A DNA stretch of 64,000 nt. Origin: HGM04593 sp045631905 (lineage in GTDB: Bacteria; Bacteroidota; Bacteroidia; Bacteroidales; Bacteroidaceae). The DNA lies in contig JAZQVO010000029.1 in NCBI GenBank assembly GCA_045631905.1, positions 19,593 to 83,592 on the forward strand. Direction: 5' to 3'. The notes beneath the pieces are model-generated. The model saw only the letters and a program-made list of their open reading frames with translations. It was not told where the DNA came from and searched no databases. Of the stretch, positions 43,659 to 53,087 are shown piece after piece. The translations under genes were made by a program, and so were the position numbers. Numbering within the stretch: position 1 is the stretch's first letter; every line of letters starts with the position of its first letter.

Positions 43659-44579
43659 TTATTGTTTTTTTGTCGCCTCTATGTTGCGCATTAATTGTGC
43701 GTAGCCGGCACGCTCCACCGCGCTCTCTTTGAAGAGGGTGTTGTATTGCTCCTCGGTGAGCGAACGCCATCTTTCGTCGTTCATCTCTTTAAGTTCTTTT
43801 ATAGCGAGCAACTCATCTATGTTTGTGGTGGTTGAGAATTTGTTCCATGGGCAGGCGTTGTTGCATCGGTCGCAACCATAGAAACATTTTCCCATCTTTT
43901 CACCGATGTTTTCGGGTAGCTCGCCACGGTACTCTATGGTGAGGTACGAAAGGCACTTGCGTGCATCGAAATTTGTGGCGGTGAGTGCTCCTGTGGGGCA
44001 GGTCTCTATGCAACGCATGCAGGTACCGCAGTGGTTCTCAGTGTAGGGGTGGTCGGGTTCTGCCTCTTGGTCGATGAAAAGCTCGCCGAGGAAGAAGCGC
44101 GAGCCCATCTTGGGGATAATGAGCTGGTGGTTGCGCCCAACCCAGCCTATCCCGGCCTTTACGGCCCAATAGTGCTCCATCACAGGTGCCGAGTCGCAAA
44201 AGGCACGTCCTTGTGCTCCTGTTGCCTCGTTTATGCTTTTCAAAAGCGCAAAAAGCCTCTCTTTCATCACTTTGTGGTAGTCTTTCCCACGTGCGTAACA
44301 GGATATGTGCATCTGCTCCTCGTTGCAGGTAGGTTGTGCATAGTTCATGGCTACCGAAACAATGCTTTTGCAACCCGGGACAAGGGCGCAGGGGCTCTCT
44401 CGCTTGTCGCTGTTGCGTTCGAGGTAGCTCATTGTGCCGTGTTGCCCTTGTGCCACCCATTCTGCGAAGCGTTGCATCTCCTCGTGTGGCACATCTTCGG
44501 CTCGGGCAATGCCACAAACGGCAAAGCCGAGGCGTTTGGCCTCGGCTTTTATTTGTTGCGACAGTTTGCGTGGTGTCAT
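43659..44579 (-). CDS. queG: Epoxyqueuosine reductase
   Basis: Last step of queuosine tRNA modification: reduces epoxyqueuosine to queuosine with a cobalamin cofactor and two [4Fe-4S] clusters. The 306-residue product has GIARAEDVP around 23, WVGRNHQLIIPKMGSRFFLGEL around 145-166 (core GWVGRNHQLII), and ferredoxin-type clusters CGTCMRCIETCPTGAL and CYGCDRCNNACPWNK around 180-250. The C-terminal HEAT-like part found in some homologues is short here. Its start overlaps the stop of the upstream deacetylase by one base (TAATG). Confidence 0.94.
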   Translation of the reverse strand: MTPRKLSQQIKAEAKRLGFAVCGIARAEDVPHEEMQRFAEWVAQGQHGTMSYLERNSDKRESPCALVPGCKSIVSVAMNYAQPTCNEEQMHISCYARGKDYHKVMKERLFALLKSINEATGAQGRAFCDSAPVMEHYWAVKAGIGWVGRNHQLIIPKMGSRFFLGELFIDQEAEPDHPYTENHCGTCMRCIETCPTGALTATNFDARKCLSYLTIEYRGELPENIGEKMGKCFYGCDRCNNACPWNKFSTTTNIDELLAIKELKEMNDERWRSLTEEQYNTLFKESAVERAGYAQLMRNIEATKKQ

Positions 44580-45190
44580 TATTCAAATATTTTGAATGTG
44601 TAACCCTGCTCTTGCAACCAATCGATGGCACGGGGGAGTGCGTAGCGCAGGTTGCTTTCGGAGCGTTGCGAGTCGTGAAAGGTGATGATGGAGCCGTTGC
44701 GTGTGTAGCGTTTTACGTTTGCAAGTACATCTTCGCCATACATGTGTATACTGTAATCGCGTGTCACAAGGTCCCACATAACAAATTGGTATCTCTTGCT
44801 GAGCTCGTTGTATTGCTTGGTGCGCAAGAAACCGTGTGGAGGGCGAAAGAGGTTGCTGTGTATAAAGGCATCGGCCAGGTCTACGTTCTCCACATACTTT
44901 TTTGTGCTTGTGAACAGCCCTTTCAGGTGGTTGAAGGTGTGGTTGCCGAGCCTGTGTCCTCCCTCGACAACCTGCATGTATTCTTGTGGGAATTTATGCA
45001 CGTTGTCGCCCACCATAAAGAATGTGGCTTTTATGTTGTTGCGCTCGAGCAACTCCACAACCCATGGTGTTACAACGGGGATGGGCCCGTCGTCGAAGGT
45101 GAGGTATACAGCCTTCTCGTCGGGGTTCATGCGCCACAGAGCCTTCGGGTATAGGTTGCGGAAAAATTCGGGTACCTGTTCTATAAACAT
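44579..45190 (-). CDS. Polysaccharide deacetylase family protein (NodB domain)
   Basis: A 203-residue NodB-homology protein (carbohydrate esterase 4). Motif 1 is TFDDGP in VYLTFDDGPIPVVTPW (about 29-44), motif 2 is GNHTFNHL (about 82-89, metal-binding histidines), motif 3 LFRPPHGFLR (about 114), motif 4 WDLVTRDYS (about 137) and motif 5 IITFHDS (about 168). No signal peptide is apparent, so the site of action is unclear. It follows the DUF2723 gene after 1 base and is coupled to queG. Confidence 0.92.
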   Translation of the reverse strand: MFIEQVPEFFRNLYPKALWRMNPDEKAVYLTFDDGPIPVVTPWVVELLERNNIKATFFMVGDNVHKFPQEYMQVVEGGHRLGNHTFNHLKGLFTSTKKYVENVDLADAFIHSNLFRPPHGFLRTKQYNELSKRYQFVMWDLVTRDYSIHMYGEDVLANVKRYTRNGSIITFHDSQRSESNLRYALPRAIDWLQEQGYTFKIFE

Positions 45191-45191
45191 A

Positions 45192-48100
45192 TCAGTTTAA
45201 CTCTTGTGCTTTTTTGTACCATGTGGCATAGCGTGTGTTGAGCTCTGCTTTTATGTCGGTGGCAAGGGCTTTGCACTCGTCGTTACCTTTGTTCAGGTCT
45301 TCTATGATAATTTTCACAATCTCTATTGCCATGTAGCTGTCTTGTGCTGTTGCCGCAAAACGGTACTTGTCGAAGCTGTTGTACCAGTTGATATATTGTA
45401 ACTGCTCTTCGGCTATCTCTCCAAGAATTTTGCAACCGTTCTTGTAATCTTTTAATGTAACAAAGAGACGGCCTATGTCGATACCTCCCATAAGGGCGTT
45501 GTGCGGTACGATGTTCGACGGGAACTCCTGCTCCAGGAGGCAGAGAAGGTTGTGTGCCTTTTCTTTTTCTCCTTCGTTGTATAGCTGGGTGGCAAGCTCG
45601 GTTATTATGCGACGCTGTGTGTGTACCATGCGACTTATCGTTTCGTCTGAATAGTAGTCGGGGTACTCTTTAAATCCTCCGAACTTGAAACGGTTCATAA
45701 CGTTGTTATAGAATGTTTCGGAGTCGGCTATAATGTTTCTGCCTTCGCTGTATCCGAGCTTTTTCCAGTTGAAGGGGGTGATACGGTAGGCAAGGCCCTC
45801 TTGTACAAAGAACTCTTTGAGTACACTGAGGTAGTTCTCGTCGCCCACGGTGGTGGACATGTACATGGGACGCTCCCAGTTACATTGCGAGAGAAGCTCC
45901 AGGAGCATGAGGTCGGCACGCGACAAACGGTCGCGGTTGCCCAAGGGGATAGCCATGTATTCGGGCATGCCGTCTTTATACTCTTGCGGTATAATCATGC
46001 CCGAACGTATAACGGCCTCGGGATCTATCTTTATGTACAGCGTGTCGGTGGGTATTAAATTGAGCTTTTTGTTATTGCTACAAACCCAATATTTCATTAC
46101 GTTCTTTACCTCGAAGGGGTTTTCGCCGAAGCGTTTTTTGGCTCCCTCGGGGTTCTCTTCGTAAATCTTTTTAATGATATCTTTATATTCGGGGTTTATC
46201 TCCACTACTTCGTTTGCGTTGCCTGCATAGTTTATGCGTTCCCATTTTATGGGCAGGGCAGGCGAGTCGTATGCGGGGCGACGCATCTGGTCGATGTACC
46301 AGTCGGTTTGCAGGTACGAGAGGTTGCACACGCGGGCATCGGTGCGCACGCCTTCAACCTCTTGGTTGTACCACAGTGGGAAGGTGTCGTTGTCGCCACA
46401 TGTGAAGATGATGGGGTTGCCCTCTTGGGGTATCGAGCTCAGGTAGTTTGCTCCAAAGTCGCGACAGGCGTAACGTCCGCTACGGTCGTGGTCGTCCCAT
46501 GTTTGCGATACCATCTGAATGGGAACGAGGAGGCACACCGTTGCAACGGCCAGGCTTGTTGCAATATTTCTCTTTTTGAACCACTGTGTGATACCGGCAA
46601 CTCCCATACCTATCCATATGGCAAAGGCGTAGAACGAACCGGCGTAGGCATAATCGCGTTCGCGGGGTTGCAGGGGTGTTTGGTTAAGGTAGAGAACTAT
46701 GGCAAGTCCTGTCATAAAGAAGAGCATGAACACTATGAAGAACTGTTGTAAGCCCTCCTTGCTGTGGCGTGCCTGCCACATGAGGCCTATGATACCTAAT
46801 ATAAGTGGCAGGGCAAAGAATACGTTGCGCCCTTTGTTGTTTTTGAGAACATCGGGTATCATCTCTTGGTTGCCTATAAGCAGGCTGTCGATGAAGTTGA
46901 TGCCTGTAATCCAGTTACCATGTTCCAAATCTCCGTGTCCCTGCATGTCGTTCTGTCGGCCTACGAAGTTCCACATGAAATATCTCCAATACATGTGGTT
47001 GAGCTGGTAGTTTACAAAGTATTGCAGGTTCTCGAGCTGTGTGGGCATGTTCACATATTTTGTTTCGCCCCACGGTGTTTTGTAGCGCACGTTGTGCCCT
47101 TTTATTTTTCCACCGCACCACTGCTCGTACAGGTTCACTCTTTGTGTGCCGTAGTTGGCATGCTCGTAGCTGTACATGCGCGGGAAGAGCATGTTCTGTG
47201 CATATATTATATCCTTGTCGTAGTCGAGAATCTCATACGAGTCCTTCTCGTCGGGTGTGGCTTTTGCCTTTGGTGCATATTTGGGTGCTCCTTGTATTAC
47301 TTTTGCCACCCAGTAGTTGCCCGACGCTTCGCGCTCAATCTCCGAGCTGTATGCCTGCCCGTAGAGCAAGGGGCGTTTGCCATACTGCTCGCGGTTGAGG
47401 TAGGTGCCAAGGGTGAATATATCCTCGGGTGAGTTTTGGTCCATGGGGGTATTTGCAGCCGAACGTATCACTATGAGGGCGTATGATGAGTATCCTATGA
47501 GAATAACAAACATGCACAGCAACGAGGTGTTGAGCAGTCTGAGGCTCACAAGGTGTCCGTCGCCTTTGCGCATCATGACTGTGATGAATATTATCGCAAG
47601 GGCAATTATTCCTATTACGATGCTCGAAACACCATAGCCGTAGAAAGGTATTCCCAACAGGGCTATCGACAGGGTAAAGAGCACGGCAAGCGCGGTGTGA
47701 TTAGTGCCCTTTTCGCTCAGGTAGATACCGCCTACAAGTGTTGCGCACAGGATAGCTATATATGTGTAGAGGCCGGTGTTGAACGAGAAACCTAATGTGT
47801 TTACAAAGAGCAACTCGAACCAACCGCCTACCTTTACCACGCCCGGCACTATGCCGTAGAGCACCACGGCCACCAAGATGCCCGACAACAGCAGGGCAAG
47901 GAGGCTTCCTTTGATGTTTATGCTTTTTGCACGTTTGTAGTACACCACAAGCACTATGGCGGGTATACACAAGAGGTTGAGAAGGTGTACTCCTATGGAG
48001 AGGCCTGTGAGGTAGGCTATGAGCACCAGCCAACGGTCGCTGTGTGGTTTGTCGGCATGTTCTTCCCATTTGAGAATGAGCCAGAATACCACGGCCGTGA

Positions 48101-48554
48101 AGAGCGATGAGTAGCCGTAAACCTCGCCTTCTACCGCGCTGAACCAGTATGTGTCGCTCCATGTGTAGGCAAGAGCACCCACAAGGCCCGAAGCGATAAT
48201 TGTGATAATTTGCGATGTGCTGATGGTGTTACTGTTGCCCACAACCAGCTTGCGGGTGAGGTGGGTGATGCTCCAAAAGAGGAACAGTATGCCTCCGGCA
48301 CTTAAAATGGCACTCATGTAGTTTACCATGAGGGCGACGTTCTCGGGCTTGGCAAATAGCGAGAAGAAATTTGCGGTGAGCATGAAGAAGGGTGCACCGG
48401 GTGGGTGTCCCACCTCGAGCTTGTTACCCGATAATATAAATTCGGGGCAATCCCAAAAACTTGCGGTGGGCTCAACGGTGAGGCAGTAGGTTACGGCCGC
48501 CACAAGGAATGTGAGCCACCCGAAGATGTTGTTTACGATTTTGAATTGTCTCAT
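45192..48554 (-). CDS. DUF2723 large membrane protein (TMEM260/O-mannosyltransferase-like)
   Basis: A 1120-residue protein. Residues 1-400 hold about ten hydrophobic segments with PTASFWDCPEFILSGNKLEVGHPPGAPFF near residue 30-58 (core WDCPEFI and VGHPPGAPFFML), the acidic first loop of GT-C enzymes and the hallmark of DUF2723. A second membrane set is at about 555-660, followed by GDNDTFPLWYNQEVEGVRTD around 720 and a long soluble C-terminal region with helical repeats. Human TMEM260 of this family is an O-mannosyltransferase; in Bacteroidetes the acceptor is not defined. First gene of a unit with the deacetylase and queG. Confidence 0.88.
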   Translation of the reverse strand: MRQFKIVNNIFGWLTFLVAAVTYCLTVEPTASFWDCPEFILSGNKLEVGHPPGAPFFMLTANFFSLFAKPENVALMVNYMSAILSAGGILFLFWSITHLTRKLVVGNSNTISTSQIITIIASGLVGALAYTWSDTYWFSAVEGEVYGYSSLFTAVVFWLILKWEEHADKPHSDRWLVLIAYLTGLSIGVHLLNLLCIPAIVLVVYYKRAKSINIKGSLLALLLSGILVAVVLYGIVPGVVKVGGWFELLFVNTLGFSFNTGLYTYIAILCATLVGGIYLSEKGTNHTALAVLFTLSIALLGIPFYGYGVSSIVIGIIALAIIFITVMMRKGDGHLVSLRLLNTSLLCMFVILIGYSSYALIVIRSAANTPMDQNSPEDIFTLGTYLNREQYGKRPLLYGQAYSSEIEREASGNYWVAKVIQGAPKYAPKAKATPDEKDSYEILDYDKDIIYAQNMLFPRMYSYEHANYGTQRVNLYEQWCGGKIKGHNVRYKTPWGETKYVNMPTQLENLQYFVNYQLNHMYWRYFMWNFVGRQNDMQGHGDLEHGNWITGINFIDSLLIGNQEMIPDVLKNNKGRNVFFALPLILGIIGLMWQARHSKEGLQQFFIVFMLFFMTGLAIVLYLNQTPLQPRERDYAYAGSFYAFAIWIGMGVAGITQWFKKRNIATSLAVATVCLLVPIQMVSQTWDDHDRSGRYACRDFGANYLSSIPQEGNPIIFTCGDNDTFPLWYNQEVEGVRTDARVCNLSYLQTDWYIDQMRRPAYDSPALPIKWERINYAGNANEVVEINPEYKDIIKKIYEENPEGAKKRFGENPFEVKNVMKYWVCSNNKKLNLIPTDTLYIKIDPEAVIRSGMIIPQEYKDGMPEYMAIPLGNRDRLSRADLMLLELLSQCNWERPMYMSTTVGDENYLSVLKEFFVQEGLAYRITPFNWKKLGYSEGRNIIADSETFYNNVMNRFKFGGFKEYPDYYSDETISRMVHTQRRIITELATQLYNEGEKEKAHNLLCLLEQEFPSNIVPHNALMGGIDIGRLFVTLKDYKNGCKILGEIAEEQLQYINWYNSFDKYRFAATAQDSYMAIEIVKIIIEDLNKGNDECKALATDIKAELNTRYATWYKKAQELN

Positions 48555-48683
48555 TATGTTTTTTTATTTTGTTTTCTCGCGTCGGTGTGCCTTGTCGTCT
48601 TTTTCTTCCCTTTTAGGGGTTGGCAACAGGGGGCTTTACAAGGGGACGATTGTGTTAAACAGAACTTCTCCCTTAAAATTGTG

Positions 48684-48714
48684 CAAATTTACTAAATATA
48701 GAGATAAGAACAAG
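48684..48714 (-). promoter_or_regulatory. Promoter for the DUF2723-deacetylase-queG unit
   Basis: Minus strand: CTTG (48714-48711), 19 bases, then TAAATTTG (48691-48684), an exact -7 match, about 130 bases before the start. Confidence 0.55.
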
Positions 48715-48744
48715 ATATTAAATGCGAAAAACGCATAAACAGTG

Positions 48745-50991
48745 TTAAAGCGGGTCTACATCGTAGAACATTTCCACGTATCGGTAACGTGGGTTTTGGG
48801 TAAAGGCCTGCTGTATGCTTGCAAGTGCTTCGTTTACCTTGTATTGCGAGAGCCCGTTCTCTATTTTGAGCACTATTTTTCTTATGTACTGCTCTTTTAT
48901 CCTTGCCACGGGTGGTAGGTCGGGGCCCAAGATGCGCCCTTCGAATACCTCTCTCATGTGCTTGCCCACAAGCTCCGAAAACTCTTCGAGCAGGTGTGCG
49001 TCGCGGTGTTTCATATATATGTAAACAAGCCGATAAAAAGGAGGATAGTGAAAGAGCATGCGCTCCTGTAATTGTGTGTTGTAAAATTGTGTGTAGTTGT
49101 TATCTACTATGTCGGGTATCACAGGTGCGTCGGGCACTCTGGTTTGCAGGAACACTTTGCCTTGCCCGTTCTTACGGCCGGCGCGGCCTGCCACTTGTGC
49201 CATGAGCTGGAAGGCTCTCTCGTTGGCGCGAAAGTCGGGGTAGTTGAGAAGGGTGTCGGCATTTATTATTCCCACCACAGAGACGTTGTCGAAGTCGAGC
49301 CCCTTAGACACCATCTGGGTGCCTATGAGTATGTCGGTTTTTCCCTCTTGGAAGGTGGTGATTATGTTTTCGTATGCGGTGCGTGTGCGCGTGGTGTCGA
49401 GGTCCATGCGTGCTATGCGTGCGGTGGGGAAGAGGTTTTGCAGGTCGTCTTCTATTTTTTCGGTACCGTAGCCAAGGTTTATGAAGTTGTTTTCTTCGCA
49501 GTTGGGGCAATATTTGGGTGCCGGTATTGTGTATCCGCAGTAGTGACATGTGAGCTTGTCGGCGTTTTTGTGTAGCGTGAGGCTCACGTCGCAGTGTTTG
49601 CATTTTGGTACCCACCCGCATGTTTTGCATTCGAGCAGGGGGGAGTATCCTCGGCGGTTCTGGAAGAGTATTATTTGTTTACCTTCGCGCAGGGCTTCAC
49701 TCATGGCATCGACAAGCGGGTCGCTGAACGGGCCTGTCATGCGTTTGCGGTGTTGCATCTCTTTTATATCTACAACCTCTATTTGGGGGAGTTTTATCTC
49801 GCGGTGGCGTGTGGTGAGGCTCACAAGGCCATATTTCCCCGTGGTGGCGTTGTAGTAGCTCTCGATAGACGGTGTCGCTGTGCCGAGCAGGCACTTTGCT
49901 CCGAAGAACGATGCAAGCACCATGGCGGCGTTGCGTGCGTTGTAGCGTGGTGCCGGCTCCTGTTGCTTGTAGCTGTTCTCGTGCTCTTCGTCTACTATTA
50001 CGAGGCCTAAATTTTTAAAGGGGAGAAAGAGCGATGAGCGCACGCCCAGGATTATGTCGTAGGGGGTGTCGCTTATCTGTTTTTTCCAAATCTCCACCCT
50101 CTCGGCGTCGGAGAACTTTGAGTGGTAGAGCCCTATGCGGTTGCCGAACACACGTCGCAGTCGTTCTATAATTTGTTTAGTGAGTGCAATCTCCGGTAGC
50201 AGGTACAGCACCTGCTTGCCCTGTTCAAGAGCATGGCTTATTAGGTGTATGTATATCTCGGTCTTTCCGGCCGAAGTTACCCCGTGTAGCAGGGTTACAT
50301 TCTTTTGTGTAAAGCTCTCTTTAATTTGGTCGAAGGCTCGTTGCTGCGCCTCGCTGAGCTTGTTTTGTGGAGCAACAGGCTCTTTGCACTCTGTCAGTCG
50401 GCCTATCTCCACCTCGTAGCTCTCCAAGAAACCTTTGTCGGTGAGTGCTTTGTATATGTTGGGCTGTACATCGGCTCTTTCGAGCAGTTTGTGTTTTTGT
50501 ACCTCGACGGGTGTGCCGGTGTAGAACCCTGACATCTCCAAAAAGGTGCTTAATAGTCTTTTTTGGCGTGGTGATCGCGACAGCGATTGCAGTACAAGGG
50601 CGATGGCTTTTTCGTCATTGCATCGTGCCGTGAGCCTTGTGCGTTGCTCGGTGCGTGGCTTAAACTCGCCTTTAAGCCCTTGTGGAACGGCTGCCTTGTA
50701 TATGTCGCCCATGTAGCTCATGTAGTAGCGCGATATCCACTCCCATAGTTTGAGCTGTGTTGGTAGCATTATGGGTGTCTCGTCGAGCAACTCCTCCATG
50801 GGGCGCACCTTACACCCTTGTGGTTCCTTGTCGTGTGTGGCTGTAATCATGGCGGTGTAGTGTCGTTTGGGGCCGAGGGGAACGCTTGCGCGACACCCGG
50901 CCTGAACCTTCTCCTGCCACTCTTGCGGTACGCTGTATGTGTAGGTGGTGGGGAGGGGTAGTGGTAGTATGACATCTACAAATTTTGCCAT
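48745..50991 (-). CDS. priA: Primosomal protein N' (replication restart helicase PriA)
   Basis: 3'-to-5' DNA helicase that reloads the replisome at stalled forks. The 748-residue product has the 3'-end-binding domain at 1-100, Walker A in GVTSAGKTEIYIHL (about 239-252), DEEH in VIVDEEHENSYKQQ (about 335), RNAAMVLASFFGAKCLLGTATPS around 355-377 (core LLGTATPS), and the eight-cysteine zinc region CKTCGWVPKC...CHYCGYTIPAPKYCPNCEE (about 458-500). Slightly shorter than the E. coli protein. No neighbours share its unit clearly; the barrel gene upstream has its own terminator. Confidence 0.95.
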   Translation of the reverse strand: MAKFVDVILPLPLPTTYTYSVPQEWQEKVQAGCRASVPLGPKRHYTAMITATHDKEPQGCKVRPMEELLDETPIMLPTQLKLWEWISRYYMSYMGDIYKAAVPQGLKGEFKPRTEQRTRLTARCNDEKAIALVLQSLSRSPRQKRLLSTFLEMSGFYTGTPVEVQKHKLLERADVQPNIYKALTDKGFLESYEVEIGRLTECKEPVAPQNKLSEAQQRAFDQIKESFTQKNVTLLHGVTSAGKTEIYIHLISHALEQGKQVLYLLPEIALTKQIIERLRRVFGNRIGLYHSKFSDAERVEIWKKQISDTPYDIILGVRSSLFLPFKNLGLVIVDEEHENSYKQQEPAPRYNARNAAMVLASFFGAKCLLGTATPSIESYYNATTGKYGLVSLTTRHREIKLPQIEVVDIKEMQHRKRMTGPFSDPLVDAMSEALREGKQIILFQNRRGYSPLLECKTCGWVPKCKHCDVSLTLHKNADKLTCHYCGYTIPAPKYCPNCEENNFINLGYGTEKIEDDLQNLFPTARIARMDLDTTRTRTAYENIITTFQEGKTDILIGTQMVSKGLDFDNVSVVGIINADTLLNYPDFRANERAFQLMAQVAGRAGRKNGQGKVFLQTRVPDAPVIPDIVDNNYTQFYNTQLQERMLFHYPPFYRLVYIYMKHRDAHLLEEFSELVGKHMREVFEGRILGPDLPPVARIKEQYIRKIVLKIENGLSQYKVNEALASIQQAFTQNPRYRYVEMFYDVDPL

Positions 50992-51069
50992 TATGTTTAT
51001 CCTTTGTTATGTATGTGTGAGTATTCTAGTGTTAAGGGTTCTTGCCCACACAGGCGCGGGTAAAGGGTA

Positions 51070-51097
51070 AAAAAGGGGTGGCAAGCCACCCCTTTTT
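51070..51097 (-). terminator. Intrinsic terminator after the beta-barrel gene
   Basis: Arms aaaaaggggtggc (51070-51082) and gccaccccttttt (51085-51097), 13 bp with a 2-base centre, giving a T run on the minus strand 27 bases after the stop. Confidence 0.85.
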
Positions 51098-51124
51098 GTC
51101 GTTCTGTTTATAGGTTACAGCAGT

Positions 51125-51751
51125 TTAGAATATGTAGGCTGCCGATACCTGCCATGTGTTTACTTTTGAGCCTTTGATGTAGTCCCAACCTGCGCTTGAG
51201 GGGTTCGATTTAAACTCGCCTGTGTTGCCAAGTGCAATGTTGTAGTTGATGTGTAGCTGCAAGTGGTTCAAGAGTGTGGCACCTGCGCCAAGGTTCAGGC
51301 TGAGGTTGCTCTTTTTGTACTCCCACTCATATATTTCGCTTGCTGCGCTTTCCCAGCTTTTTTCGTCACCGCTTATTACCCAGCCAAACTGAGGACCTAC
51401 TGCGATGAAGGGCTCTACGATACGGCTTACGATGGGGAGTGCAAAGTCGTAGCGGAGGTAGATGGGCACCTCTATGCTGTGACGTTTTGCGCTGTTGCCA
51501 CCAAGTTCTGTACCGCTCTGCGAGTATAGAAGGTTACCCTCCAAACCGATGTTGAGTACTGGTATGATAACTTTTGCTGTGGGGCCGACAAAGAAACCGG
51601 TCTTGCCCTCTTTCGATACTCCTGTCTCTTTTAGTGAGCTGGGCTCGCCTGCGAGGTTTACTCCGGCTTTGATACCCCAGTTGAACTGTGCAAAGGCGGG
51701 TGCCGAGGCTAAAAGACACAATGTTAGTGCTATTCCAAAAATCTTTTTCAT
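51125..51751 (-). CDS. Outer-membrane beta-barrel protein (porin family)
   Basis: A 208-residue protein with a signal peptide (about 1-21, ending AFAQ), then alternating-hydrophobicity strands: FNWGIKAGVNLAG, FFVGPTAKVIIPVLNIGLEGNLLYSQSG (core LNIGLEGNLLYSQSG), RHSIEVPIYLRYDF, VEPFIAVGPQFGWVI, LSLNLGAGATLLNHLQLHINYNIAL (core LHINYNIALG), and terminal aromatic residue in SAAYIF. This is an eight-stranded barrel of the PF13568/OmpW-like type. Its place 230 bases from gldN raises a T9SS link such as PorT, but length and motifs do not settle it. Confidence 0.85.
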   Translation of the reverse strand: MKKIFGIALTLCLLASAPAFAQFNWGIKAGVNLAGEPSSLKETGVSKEGKTGFFVGPTAKVIIPVLNIGLEGNLLYSQSGTELGGNSAKRHSIEVPIYLRYDFALPIVSRIVEPFIAVGPQFGWVISGDEKSWESAASEIYEWEYKKSNLSLNLGAGATLLNHLQLHINYNIALGNTGEFKSNPSSAGWDYIKGSKVNTWQVSAAYIF

Positions 51752-51821
51752 ATTGTTGTTTTTTTAAGGTTATTCTGTTGTGGTGGGCTACTTGTTGTTT
51801 CTCTTTGCTCATAATTTGGGA

Positions 51822-51853
51822 CAAAATAAGTGTAAAATAAGTTAAAATGCAAA
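51822..51853 (-). promoter_or_regulatory. Promoter for the beta-barrel gene
   Basis: Minus strand: TTTG (51853-51850), 20 bases, then TTATTTTG (51829-51822; 7 of 8 to TAnnTTTG). Confidence 0.45.
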
Positions 51854-51936
51854 TTTTACCATTGTTTCTTTATATAACAACTATAATGAGCGAAAGGTAT
51901 GGTCTGTTTGGTGCTTTGGTTGTTTGGTTGGTTTTT

Positions 51937-51974
51937 ACACAAAAAGAGCAACCCACGGGTTGCTCTTTTTGTGT
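51937..51974 (-). terminator. Intrinsic terminator after gldN
   Basis: 18-bp perfect arms (51937-51954 with 51957-51974; core agagcaaccc / gggttgctct) and a T run on the minus strand, starting 10 bases after the gldN stop. Confidence 0.88.
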
Positions 51975-51983
51975 GTGGTGTGT

Positions 51984-53033
51984 TTATCGTCTTGTGCGTC
52001 GCACCGATATTCTTGCTCCGCCACCACTTGGGCTTTTGCTCTTTTTGGGTTTTGCTTCGCTCTTTTTTTCTTCCTTCTTCTTTGTACTGCGAAAGGGTGT
52101 TTTCTTTTCCTCTTTGGCTGTGGCGGCTATTGAGTCGTTTGCTGTTGCGGTGGTGTCGGCAGGTGTTATGGCAACGGGGGCTTTCCACAAACCGGTGCGG
52201 AAGTCGTTTAACTGTTTTTCTATTTTGGCCTGCTCTTTTTTAACCTCGGTGCTGTCCTTGCAGTATTGGTTGAGTGCCAGGTTCCTGAGGTTTACTGTTT
52301 TGTATATCTCTCCGCTGTAACAGCCTTTTATGAAGTAGTCGTCGATGGTCATGGACGATACGTTGTTGTAACTGCTTGTAACAAGTGTCTGACGGGCGAG
52401 CAGGGGGGCTATCTCGTCGTAGTTGAGCCAGAACATGGGGAATTTTGTTGCCTCGCCATCGCGGTGTTGCACAGGGCAGATGGCTGTTACGCGTGTGTTG
52501 TATGTTGCGGTTCTTTGGTCGTAGTAGTGGCTCTCTTTTATGAAGTAGCTCAAAATTTCGGCCGAGGGGATATCGCTCTTGCCCACAACAAACTCGCCGT
52601 CCTTCTCTTCGTAGTATATCTCGTAGTTGTCGAGGAGGTCTTTGGGTTCTAACTTGTTCTCTTCGGTAAACGATTCGTTGCCGTCGAGGTTGTATTTGTA
52701 GGCTGTTATGCTACCGTCGAGAATGAGGCGGAACACGTAGGTAAAGAGGTTCATGTTGCTTCCCATGGGCTCTACGGGGTAGTAGAGCGAGGCGTTCTTC
52801 TCGTTTTTGAGGTCGAGAGTGCGGTATATGTCGCGTTTCCACACAACCTCTTGGGGTACAATGGTTGTGGGGTATTGGTTTCTTGCTCTTTCGCTCATGT
52901 TTACAGCAGGTGTGGTGTTTGCCTTCTGTTCTTTTTTGGCTTGCTGTTTGCTTCGGGCGGGTGGTTGTGCCACTGCGTATTGTCCCATGAGCGATACTGC
53001 TATAATAACAATTAGTTTGCTGATGTATTTCAT
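51984..53033 (-). CDS. gldN: T9SS component GldN/PorN
   Basis: A 349-residue periplasmic protein with a signal peptide (MKYISKLIVIIAVSLMGQ then YAVAQ). VVWKRDIYRTLDLKNEKNASLYYPVEP (core WKRDIYRTLDLKNEKN), FKLILDG-type FRLILDGSITAYKYNLDG, and YYDQRTATYNTRVTAICPVQ identify GldN, which with GldK forms the ring under the outer membrane in type IX secretion. The last 35 residues are a Lys/Ser/Arg-rich tail (KKEEKKSEAKPKKSKSPSGG, ending VRRTRR), unusual for a periplasmic ring protein. Last gene of the porP-gldKLMN operon. Confidence 0.92.
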   Translation of the reverse strand: MKYISKLIVIIAVSLMGQYAVAQPPARSKQQAKKEQKANTTPAVNMSERARNQYPTTIVPQEVVWKRDIYRTLDLKNEKNASLYYPVEPMGSNMNLFTYVFRLILDGSITAYKYNLDGNESFTEENKLEPKDLLDNYEIYYEEKDGEFVVGKSDIPSAEILSYFIKESHYYDQRTATYNTRVTAICPVQHRDGEATKFPMFWLNYDEIAPLLARQTLVTSSYNNVSSMTIDDYFIKGCYSGEIYKTVNLRNLALNQYCKDSTEVKKEQAKIEKQLNDFRTGLWKAPVAITPADTTATANDSIAATAKEEKKTPFRSTKKKEEKKSEAKPKKSKSPSGGGARISVRRTRR

Positions 53034-53087
53034 AACTGTTTTATTATTTGTCCTGTTTGGTGTCAAATGGTTTCTCTCGCCTGATGT

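Noticed and set aside
44336..45154. 272-codon plus-strand frame across queG and the deacetylase
   Set aside because: Crosses two solid minus-strand genes that overlap each other by one base.
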